From: Conus ventricosus
Taxonomy: Eukaryota > Mollusca > Gastropoda > Neogastropoda > Conidae
NCBI GenBank assembly: GCA_018398815.1
Contig: CM031595.1
Span: 42,800,954 to 42,864,953, forward strand
Direction: 5' to 3'
DNA length: 64,000 nt
Shown here: positions 46,818 through 58,261 of the stretch, in pieces
Position numbering within the stretch: position 1 is the stretch's first letter
How the letters are laid out: the number at the start of each line of letters is the position of its first letter
The notes under the pieces: model-generated
Databases searched by the model: none
Seen by the model: only the letters and a program-made list of their open reading frames with translations
What the model was told of the DNA's origin: nothing
Translations under genes and position numbers: made by a program

Positions 46818-48654
46818 ACATTGTGAGTTGATGTTTCAGTTCCATTTTTCTATTGGTGACCCAAATGTTCAAAAGTAGAGCTGGTAAACTGTTTAGATAG
46901 AGATCTGAGGGTTTGTCTTCAGAGGACAGAGTCAGGCTCTCCAGGCTCCCTCCTATGGCATAGCTTGGGAAACACTGATGTTAAATCCCAAACAGGCTAC
47001 TAAATTGGGTATGTGATTTATCAAGCATATTTCTATAGCCAGAAACAACTTTCCCCCTAAAGCAGGTATCGGTGAACATGAGATCTGGGCTCTCTCCACC
47101 AGCTGCACCCTCTAGCGGAGCATTGCAGTAGCTGACTTTGTGGGTTGCAGGCTGAAGTCTCAGACTACCTATGCATGATTTTATCTTAAAGACATGCAAA
47201 AGTAGTGCAGCGCACAGAGCTCTCAGTCTGAAACAACTGACAAATATTCTTCCACAGTACACAGACCATGATCTCTTACTAGTTGCAGCAGCATGTCATC
47301 AATACTGCTCATGAGCGACACCTGAGTATCAACACCAAGCAACATTTATCTGAAAAAGTCTGGTTACCCTGCATCGACAGCCAAGTGGAGAACACTGCCA
47401 AATCCTGCATGACATGCCTGTCAACATCCCTGACAAGCATCCTGAACCCAATTGAATGATCCCACTATCCAACCCCCACCCCCCCCCCACCCCCCACCCC
47501 CCCCTCTCCGTTAGTGCTGATTTTTCTGGACCCTTCCCCTCAAGCAACAACTTGCTATTGTCAACGTGTACCCCAACTTTTGTTGAATCAGAAATCTTTT
47601 CATCCACAAGTGCAAGAACTCCATCCCCAAACAGGACCCTACTTTTTGCTCATCATGGTGTTCTGGGCACTGTGAAGCCTGAAAATGGTTCTCCAACCTC
47701 TAAAGCAGTTGACCAACTAGCTTAGGTTCAAGCCTCCCAAAGCCATCCTTCTTTTACCTCAAAACAACAAGTGTTGGGAAATACATGCAGATGATCAAAA
47801 TGAAAATCCAGTCAGCACACACTGAAGGGAAGCTGTGGAAGCAAGAGCCGTTTCATTTTCTGATTAACTACCTAGCTACACCACATGGTAGAACCCGAGT
47901 AAACCTAGTAGAAGCCTTGTTCAGGCATCCCATCAAACTGAAGTCATCCCACACGCTTGTAAAAACGATGTCCCAATTGCAGCTTGATGCTAGTCTCTGT
48001 CATTACGATGCCAACAAGAAACAGGATGAAGCAGTACACTGACAGCAAAGAGCTGACATTCTGTAAACAACACTATACTGGTCCGCCAATCCCAAGATAA
48101 TAAACTGACATCAATTTGTAATCCTGCTATATGTCAAGGACTTTCAAAAAAGGCCCTTAAATCACAGCAAGCCAGCCCGGTGGCAATCAAATCAACAGAA
48201 ATGCAGCATTCTTCAAGAAGATACCAGCAATGGCAGAATTGTTACAGCTCCCAGATCCAGAAGAGACAGAAGAAAAAGACTGCCCAAAGCAGATAAGTCC
48301 CAGCTGCAGATGAACCCAGTCAGCAAGCCAGCTGATATGATCACCAGGTCACCAGGTCAGCAATCCACTCTCCCCAGGCAATGAGATGTCCCAAGCTGCA
48401 ATGCAGAGGATCTGAATGTCCAAAAGACCACGCACCCAAATATTTTTCCACGATCATATTTGAGTTCAAAATGGCACAAGTATAAGGACTGATCAAAGTG
48501 AACTCTAAAGGACTATCTGCAACCATATACCATTTCTTTTATTCTGTGGCTTTGTGTAACCATTCATATACTTTTCATTTGTCTGGTCTTCTTAAACTGT
48601 CTCACCATCAGTCATTGTTTTACACTATTTGTTTCAGCATATGCAGCACACAAT

Positions 48655-48800
48655 TTCTCTCACTGAACCAGCATGTAGTCATATAAGTTATGTTTTTCAA
48701 GTTCACATCTTCCTTTAATCATTTCTCTTACTGAACACAGCTGTAGTTATAATTAGTTATGTTTTTCAAGTTTCAGTCTTCCTTTAATCATTTTCTTAGC
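48655..48800 (+). repeat. approximately 69-bp tandem duplication
   Basis: TGTAGTTATA(A)..AGTTATGTTTTTCAAG and TCTTCCTTTAATCATTT occur twice in order (about 48673 and 48742). Confidence 0.85.
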
Positions 48801-49029
48801 TTAAAGGTTTCAGCTGTGATTAAAAATTTTCTCTCATTTAAAGTTTTGGACCATCATAAGAGTTTAACTCTTTTGAGACTGACATGTACATTAAAATTGA
48901 ATAATTTCAGTGACTGTTAACTGTACAATGTAATTTACTTTTGTTGTTTTTGTTTGTTTTTCTCTTCTTCATTTCTTTGATATATTCTTTCCAAATTCAT
49001 ACACCTATCTGAGATAAGGATGAAACATT

Positions 49030-49205
49030 CTGCACTTGCACCATGCATACAGTCTGTATTGTATTAGACATGCACTGCGACTTCCATCCTCAAGTCACAA
49101 AGGTAAATGCACGTTGCCTGCACCCAAACCCTGTAAATCACTAAGTTGAAACCAAGCATCTCCTGTTGTTCTCTGACTGCGTGACTATCATAACAAGCAT
49201 ACATG
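49030..49205 (+). repeat. putative degenerate 3' LTR
   Basis: Downstream partner of 45590-45775, with the same block order. Spacing differs by small indels. Confidence 0.55.
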
Positions 49206-49210
49206 GCTAT

Positions 49211-51631
49211 AGAAAATTACTAAAAGCACACACTTTAATATGCAAGCCCGACAGCTGTAAACTTTGTAGTCTGTTATTTTCCCATTCTCTACAAGAGCAA
49301 TGTAGGTGAATGACAGTGGCAGTTGCCCATCTATGCCATCATGACTTATTGCACTGTCTGTTGTAAGCTTTACTGGGTGGAAAATGTGTCATAAAAATAT
49401 ATAAATAAAACGTTGCATTCAAAGTATGTCTGCAGTGCTTCACTGCTTAAATATACAATATAACAGGAAGTCTAAGTCTCCTGAATTTGGAGATAGTCTT
49501 TCTCTTTATCCTCATGGCTTTTCAAGGTTTCAAACATGCTAACTAAATGAGGGTTTGGCTCAGCTGAAAAACTTAGGCTGCATGAAATTCCATTCAGTTA
49601 CTTTTAGTGTTCACATGGTATATTCTGACTTACACCAGTACTGACAGGATCTATCTGTCTGGTGAAGATGGTAAGTCATACTGTAATGGACATATTTTCA
49701 TGGATTTATGATTTATCTTCTAGTAAGGAACAGAAATTTAAGAGATGTGTTCAGTTAGAGACACAAACCAAACAGCATAAACACAGTAACAATACATTTC
49801 ACTACATAAACTAAGATTATAGAAAAAAAAAAACAATGAAAAGATGCAAAAAATGTGGGACAGAACCATTAATCATTTTTATCCTACTTACTACACAGTG
49901 TCCATCACCTTGTTGACAATACTCAAACCAACCATGCTTTTATCACCAATTGAGAAACAACAAAAAGCACCCATATTGTAAACGCAATGCACACCATGTA
50001 ACTAGGATCTCAATAATAATTTTTAAAAAAGCAGCACCTTACAAATCTTCCGTTACTGGTAATAAAGATGTCATAAGATAAAAAAGCAACAACAACAAAA
50101 ATGTGCACCTTAATATCATTTTACCAGCTCCCTGTGTCATTGTTCTTGACAGTATTAAGCAATATGTTACTGACTAGCTTTACTGACAAATAGGAAAAAT
50201 CATTCAAATCATTTCCACACTAATATGGCAAAATATTTCTTATGATACGAGCGACATACACAGTGTCAATGTTTCTTGTGCACCTGCAACAAAAAACAAG
50301 AAACCATTAAATAATCATTAGCATTGGAAAAGAAATAACAGAATAGTAATGCAGTATAACTGAAATTGTAAAAACAAAACAAAACAAAAAAATTTAATAT
50401 AGTGCACCACTAAAGCTTTACCAGTCAAGAAATCAGTCTTAATTATTCACAAGTATCTATGATCATTCTTTTCTGTGAGAACTGCGCAGACTCAACTGAA
50501 AAAAAAGAACACTCCCAACAACTTATACCAACAAAATAAAAGTAAGAAAATTAGCCTGTCCCGAGACAAAAAAGAAAGAATGAAGATGTTCTGATAACAT
50601 TAAACTTTTATCCTTCTAATTCATAATGAAAAAAAAAGTCTTCTGAATCTTTTAGCATCTTTGACCCTTTTTCTAAAATGAAAATGGACATCAAATTTTA
50701 CGTGAAATCTGATAGTACTACCGCAAACACTTCATAACGACGCACAGTCAAAAGGGTTTACAGTCTTGGAGCAATGTCATAAGACCATCTGGTATAATAT
50801 TTATGAATATTGTCTAGTTTTAAAGGTCCTGAACTGTTAAAGCTATGCCCTTTCTAATTTATCTGCTTTAAGCAGCACAAGTATGGCATCCCGTTTTGCC
50901 CTTGTTCTACTCTTAAGATATTCTAACTAAGTACTATTCACAATTTTCTTAATTTCATTCATTTGAGAACACAACTATTCAGATTGCCTTCATGAAGCTT
51001 TTTTCTTTTTCTGTATACCTTGTTTTCACATCTGGTGTTCATCAGTGGTGAATTTTTTTTTTTTTTTGGACCCCTTTTAATCTCACCATAACAGTAGCCA
51101 CGTTCTGTGTTCGGAGGTGTCTAATCATAAATTTGCATGACAACATACATCTTGGCATGTGTTGGAAGAGCAGAAACTGCAACCATTTTCCTTTTTTTTT
51201 TCACGTAATGAATAACCAAGGGAATTGCTTCAAAAGTTATGAGTTAAATGAATTTTATAAGAAAGTGACAGTAAAAGCGGATAGTACTGGGAGTTAAAAA
51301 GAAATGCCACCCAACCACACACTCCCAAAAATGAAACAAAACAAAACAAAAACAAAAACAAACAAGAGACACTACATCTTGGTTCACATCGTGGACAAAG
51401 AGTTCATTTTCTGGAGTGGGAGACACTAGAAAAAAAAGGGACATCAAATTGGTTCATCTGGCAGCAAAAGGCTTCACCGTTTGTTGTATTACTACACTGA
51501 CATAAACAGGAAACTGCATGCTCACTAGATTTTCATTAATTTGTTAAAGATAATATGGCGTTCAAGGTCTGGTGTCTAAGTCCAGCAGACTGATCCATTT
51601 AGTTTTTATTTTTTTTAAAAACAAACACCCC

Positions 51632-51662
<31 letters not shown>

Positions 51663-52463
51663 ACACACTCACAAACATTCTATGGAACGAAACAATATTT
51701 AAAAAACTCAGAGATGCAGCACAGGTAATTGGTCATATTAAGAATCTTGTCTTTGTGAACTGTAATACCTTCTCAAACTACCAACATATATCTCAGGTTG
51801 GAAATGTTACTGTTTGGTGAGATGAGATTTGACAACACTGTAATCATATGGCTGTGACCAAACAGAACTGTAACTACACTCAACATTTCTGAAAAACAAA
51901 TATATCAATAAAGAATGCTTATGTCACGTAGGTATCTCTCTGTTCTAGAACTTTTACCACATAACCCCCCCCCCCCCCCCCAAAAAAAAACAAACAAAAA
52001 AGTAATACCTTTGTCAAAAACAAACTTTCTGCGATGCATTTACATTAATAACATCCAAGCAAATATTGATTGTGTATTAACCCTCCATGCCTTTCCTTAG
52101 CAATTACAAATAGTGACATGTCAATACTGTATGACTTTGTTTTCTGCTTGTAGTGTGATAAGTGGATCACGTTTTATAAAAATTCTATCCACATAATTGT
52201 GGATATACTTTCACAGAAAATGTTGAAAATAAACATATATCTTGTTGTGCACATTTTTTTCCTCCCCCTCCTCCTCCTTTTTTTTTTTTAAAGCTATCAT
52301 GGCACAGACACAATCACAGTTAAAACTTACACCCTCTTCACATTACTTCCATCCCAATCTACCCACTCTTCATCACTGTTACTGTCTTGTCTTCCAAACC
52401 GAGAGTTCAAATGTTTTTAGAATAATACTGCAAAACTTCTGAAATTGTAAACCTTACCCACAG
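49211..52463. other. intergenic and probable 3' UTR of KDELR-like paralog
   Basis: AT-rich DNA. Poly(C) runs lie at 51628-51648 (followed by (AC)n) and 51965-51982. A minus-strand AATAAA at 51610-51605, about 860 bp past the paralog stop, is a candidate polyadenylation signal. No other gene recognised. Confidence 0.5.
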
Positions 52464-52691
52464 TTAGTTCTCTATTGATCTGATGTCACTGCTACCTTCA
52501 TTTGAATCGACAGACTTCGCTGAGGCTAAGCCTGTGCAAGCTGGACATTCTTCCCCCACATGGGGCTCCCTGCCAGTAGCAGTGACAGAATCTTCACGGT
52601 GACTGTCTTGTGACGACTGTGCCACATCTGGCTGTGCAGGTCCTTTTCCTGTGGGTCCAGAGGCAGAGCCACCCTGCTTAAACTCCTCCTC
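52464..52691 (-). CDS. KDELR-like paralog exon 4, novel acidic/Ser tail
   Basis: Acceptor TATGTGCAG; 75 codons and TAA at 52466-52464. It begins [17 protein letters not shown], contains CPAC and many Ser/Glu/Asp/Gly, and ends SSDIRSIEN. No membrane span, no C-terminal KKxx and no family I recognise; probably disordered and cytosolic. Phase 0 junction with exon 3 fits exactly. Confidence 0.85.
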   Translation of the reverse strand, partial: EEEFKQGGSASGPTGKGPAQPDVAQSSQDSHREDSVTATGREPHVGEECPACTGLASAKSVDSNEGSSDIRSIEN

Positions 52692-54552
52692 CTGCACATA
52701 TCAACAATACAGAGCACTAGTAAGTGCTTTTTGTATAATTGGTGAATATTTTCAGGTGTCAGTTACATACCACATTTCACTAAAGACATGGAATGATGGA
52801 TAAGACTATACATGGCAAGACTACTTTTCATGCATTTCTTTTTTCCAACTTTTCAACATTATCTTGCTCTAGCAAGTCTTCTGCAGCTTACAGCGATAAC
52901 AGAAAATATTGAAAACAAATGCAGTACACTTTGCACAAAAGTTCTGCCTACATTCATAAACAGTGTGACAAACATTTATGTTGTTAATGTGCAGTAGTTA
53001 ATGACGACTAAGGGCATCATACTGTAGAAGACTGCGCATGATGTATCCATCTGTAGCTGATCAGGCCACGAAATTGTGGGCATGGACAGCACTTGCACTG
53101 ATGTAACTTTGCAAGGGATGTGTCTAGCCCCAGTATTTTCCAGTGTCTGGGTAAATGTTACAGCTCTTCAGCGAGTCACTGAGCATGTCCTTAAACCACT
53201 ATTTCTGATCGCTCTGAGAATGCTTGCCTTCTGCCAGTTCGCTGCAGAATGGCTTTTAAGGAAGACAGGTAACAGGCATTTGCACATGGTGGCCTCTCCA
53301 TCTGATGGTGCTCTTCTCCACAGGGTGTGGATGCTTGGCAGATCAGCTGAAGAGAGAATCCTTAGTGTCAGGAACTTTTTTTACTTTTATTTGATGTTCA
53401 ACAGCTTTCTCAGGCAGTTCACATGAAGAGGACTAAGCTTTTGCATGGCACTTGCAGACTGTCCATGTCTCTCATGCATACAATTTGGCAGCATAACTGC
53501 CTCATGTATCTTAAATTTTGTGGTCAGCTTTATGTCTCTCCTCTTCCACAGTTTTAAACAGCCACCCAAAAGCACAATGCAAGAACCTGTTAGCAATGAT
53601 TTAACACAACAAGATGAGGCTGCATACATAAATATTTTGCAAATAATCTCACTCGAAAGATAAAAAATATCTTGATGAAGAAAGAGTTTATTTGAACATA
53701 TTTGCATGTGTTCTCTGAAAGATGACTGAAGACTTGTAATAGTTTTATGGGCTTTTTTAAAACCTGAGGACTTCAACTAATCTACAACTCATACTCATTC
53801 TTCAGAACATGCACTTAAGCTGAAACACAAGTTTCAGTCTTAAACGCACCACTCAAATATTTGCATGTACAATTGCATGCATGTTCATGTCTGTGCAGAT
53901 GTGTGGCAGCAAATGTCTCTTAATTCACGACAGTGTGCTAGTTTAATGAAGCATGGCAGAGAAATCAACAAACCTGAGCCTGAACAACTATGCTGTCATG
54001 CTGGTTCAAGGACAGGCTTGTCTTCTCCTCCAGCTCACCCTCTGTGGAAAGAATCAACATCTTCTCATCACCCTTCTCCAGCTCAGCTAATTCTTCTCCA
54101 CTTGTATACAGCTTGAAATATGTACGAGCCTGCCGTTTCAAAAACTCCTTGGTGTACAAGAAGTAGCAATAAAAGGCAGTCTGCACACATCCAGCCCAAA
54201 ACGCATAAGGATCGAAGAAACCTTCATGTGAGTAGCGATACACCCAGTTGAAAATGTAAAAAGCACGGTAGAGACCAAGGGCGAAGAGGTAGTGGTAGGT
54301 GAACATCTCCATCTCCCTGTCTTCCGGATCATGAAGAACTGTGGTAGTATCGCCACAGCCTCCAAGTAAATGGAGAAAGCCCACATGACCTGCACATCAC
54401 AAAATCCAAACTGCACATTTTAAGAACTGCACATTCTGAGTTTGAAATTGTGTAGTCTGCAATCTTATATATGAAAAAAAAAAAGTTTAAAGTTTAATGT
54501 AAGCGTGTGAAACCTTGAACACTGAAAAGCATGTGGTTTACGGTTTAGAAAC

Positions 54553-54583
<31 letters not shown>

Positions 54584-56518
54584 AGGGGGGTTTAAAATTA
54601 GTATGATTTTTGTTTCAAAACCCAACTGGTAGTTCCATTAAACATTTTGTGCCTTTAACAGCATTTATACAAATGAGATGAAGACAAAGAGGGCCTCAAA
54701 ACTACAACTTTGCTTATCTGTTAGATAAGATGAAAAAAAACACTCTTCTTGTGGTAGCAACACATGCTGGTGGCTCATTTTGGAAGACTGGGACCATACA
54801 GTTGAGTTTCATCCACTTAATGGATGGGCCTCTGAGCTTGCTGCTCAAATTTCCTGACCAGCACTGCAGGTATCTGTATCTTTCGGATGTGGTTGATGCC
54901 AGGATATATTATGAAAGCAAGCGTAGAATACAGCCTCATCAAGCAATCTCAGATCAGAATGGAGATCACCAGCATCCTCCTCAATCAGTATTCTAAATAA
55001 AAAAAAGTCTCAAATTCTGAGGCCATTCACGTCCTACTCTTACTGTGACCTCAGTTTCGATATCCTCTCCATGTCTATGGCCTTGGTTTGATTCTGTTGG
55101 GGTCACCAGTATTAGCAAATTCACGATGGGGTCTGTCTTTGGACGGACATAGTGGTAGAGGGAGAGCTCACTCACACTGACTCTGTGACTAAACGATTAT
55201 GGTCATCAGTTAGACGCTTAGTAGGTGGTGTCCTGCATATGATGGATCAGAACAGGCACCACTGAACACCAGCGAAGTGATTCAGCAGCAGTGCAGTGTC
55301 TCCTCTGTTGGGTTGCCTCTTCATGACTTGAAACTGACTGCTCCCTGTGGATTGCTGATGCCTGGGCTGCGGCAGGATGAACCAAGCTGTGGCCATGGTC
55401 AGGGCGTCGGAATGAGAGATGTGGGTTCAATGCCACTGAAGTGGCACAAAGGGCAGCCCCCCAAAAAAAGTCTTGAAAGTTCGATTCACTGTGTGGATGA
55501 CTTTTGATGGTTGGTTATGAACATAGGTTGTGAAATGTCATCTTCCCTATCAGATGTTAGCTGATTTTTCAAAGTTGTAATATAGAATGTCTAAGCGTGC
55601 AGCCACAACTTGGGTTCTCAAAATATTACATTAATACCAAACACTAGTAGAAATTCAACTTTGTTGAACATTTGAAGTTGACTGCAAGATAAAGATAGAA
55701 AATTTCAAGTTAATCAAAAAGTCAGATTGCTACGCAAGCAATTCTGACTTAAATTATTTCAACTTGCTATAATACACCGATAATGTTAATGGTACAAGCT
55801 ATCCATATTTCAACCTAGACTTAAAAAGTCATATCTTTGAAAGCAAACCACCTTTTCCATAACCTTTTTTAAAGAGAGTTGTGACCTATAATGGCTACTA
55901 AAGGATGCAGCTAAATATTTAAACATGTCAACTTTGACTAGGAGTGGTTTTGATGACACCTGAGTTAAGCTGTTCTCAGGAAGTTATCTATAATCATTAA
56001 TTCTTTAATGTGTAAATCAGCCATGTTATGTTTTAGTTTTTAACAAACCTAACAGAAGACCTCTTGATCTATCATATATTAACTTATTAATAGATACACT
56101 TGATATTCTCAAAGCTTTCAGCAAATTAAAGAGTTCTGATAAAGTCTGACTGGGGTCAGCACGTAACAAAATGGCTAATCCTTTGTTGTTTTCAACCTCA
56201 TCACCAATAATCAATGGATAATGGCATGAAAAAAAAATACAGTTTTAGTTCACCAACCTCTAGCAAAGTAAACTCATAGTTGAGGTAGAAAGCCAGACCT
56301 GCCACAGGCACCAATAAGAATACCAGATGAAGTGTGTCATGCTCTGAGTCGTAAGTGGACTTGTAGACCACATAAATTAGGATAACAGTCAGGCCAGTGG
56401 AGCGATGAAGACCAGTTTCATGAAGGTGTTATAGTAGGAGACAAAGGTGGTGAACATGTCCAGGTAACGGCTTACAAAGACCATCAGCAAAAGGAGCTGC
56501 GATTTTCCAGAGATGCCT

Positions 56519-56579
<61 letters not shown>

Positions 56580-57841
56580 TGTCTTACTGATCACCAACAA
56601 CTTGTAGAAGTTAGTTCCAACAGGTCTGAGTTACTTCCTTTGAAATTTGGTATTCCTCAAGGATCTGTTTTAGGACCCCTCTTATTTTCTATCTACATAA
56701 ATGACTTGCCTTTATACATGAAATGCGGATGTGAAATGTTTGCTGATGATACTTCACTGCAATCAAATAGTGCTAATCCTACCACTCTAGTAAATAACCT
56801 TCAGAGCATTATCAATAGACTAATTACATGGACAGAAATGAACCACATGGCCCTCAATGCAGATAAAACTAAATGCATGTTTGTGACCACACGTCAAAAA
56901 CGACAGAAAGTGAGTTTTCTGTTTGCATCATTATATGTCAAAAACCAAAAGATCAATGAGATAATATCTCATAAAATATTAGGGGTCATTATTGACAATG
57001 ACTTATCATTGTATGATCTCATCACTGATCTTGGAAAACGTACATCCAAAAGAATTTATCAGCTCACAAAATATAACCTGTTCCTAATCTTCAAACCAAG
57101 AAAGTATTCTTCCATGCACACATTCTATCTCTTATTAACTATGCGTCCACCTTATGGGATAACTCTAGTGAAACTAATTTGAAACAAATAAGTCGTCTAC
57201 ATAAAGAGCTATAAAGATAACACAGCTGAGATCTTTTACTTTACGAGGGAGCGATTACAAAACATTAAATATTCTACCATTTAAAGATAGACTCTTCTCA
57301 ACAAATGTTTATGTATGTACAATGTAGTTAATGGAATAGCTCCAAATAAAATCATCCAAAACTTTGTAATCAATGAAAATAGACACTCACAAAAGCTTTC
57401 CTTTCCCAGATTTCTCTACAAATCAAGTTTTACATATTCTGGAGAAACGATATGGAACAATATGGCATCATCTTTAAAATCATGTCTTTCGAAAGTAACA
57501 TTTAAAAGAGCTCTTAAAAGGAGTTTGATGGGAAAATTATCGAACGATTAATGCGTATTCCATTGCCAAATCTCTCTCTCTCTCTCTTATATGTGTAATG
57601 TTCATTTCATAATTATTGAAATTTTGTACACTTGCTTTGGTAGAATTATGAGCCTTTGAATGTGTTAGTTACTTCATTTTTTGTGCTTTTCTTCATAATG
57701 TGTTTGTACATGATTTTGTTTATTGTTTGTTCTTTATGATTATGATTATTTTTGTGAGGGCAGGATGAAAAAAAAACTGTAAAGCTTATTCTTTAACCCT
57801 CAATAAAGATAATTTTGACTTGACTTGACTTGACTTGACTT

Positions 57842-57897
<56 letters not shown>

Positions 57898-57964
57898 ACA
57901 CCACCAACACGACCACCACCACCACCATCTCACATACAAACACACACACACATGCATGTGTGTG

Positions 57965-57997
<33 letters not shown>

Positions 57998-58195
57998 GCG
58001 CCCGCATCACCACAAGATATGCAATGATAAATGGCCAAATATGTTCTTTTTTTTCTCCAAATAAGTACTGTACAATTGAAAGAAAAAGAATGCATCAGTG
58101 TGGGTTTTTTTTTTTTTCATATTTGAGTGTGAACTCCTCATAAAACTGCAGTGGAACTAAAATAAATCTAAGCAAGGATTTAATCTTTTTGTAAA

Positions 58196-58261
<66 letters not shown>

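Larger units (their letters stand above)
45550..49210 (+). mobile_element. decayed Ty3/gypsy LTR retrotransposon
   Basis: Fragments of retroelement proteins lie in the usual order on the plus strand. There is a gag-like block near 45860-46000 (KKWLAHIQLLFTAMRD, AKALLLDYEE), an RNase H block near 46130-46400 (SRTLTDTES, LYLLGQHLTIFSDQEF), an integrase zinc-binding block at 47284-47410 (His-x3-His and Cys-x2-Cys) and an integrase core near 47510-47700 (VSADFSGPFPS, FVESEIFSSTSART). A later segment runs to 47960. The protease and most of the reverse transcriptase are missing. Degenerate terminal repeats are suggested at 45590-45775 and 49030-49205 (shared CATGCATACAGT, CGACTTCCATCC-like and GACTG(C)ATGA blocks). 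Many stops; inactive. Confidence 0.8.
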
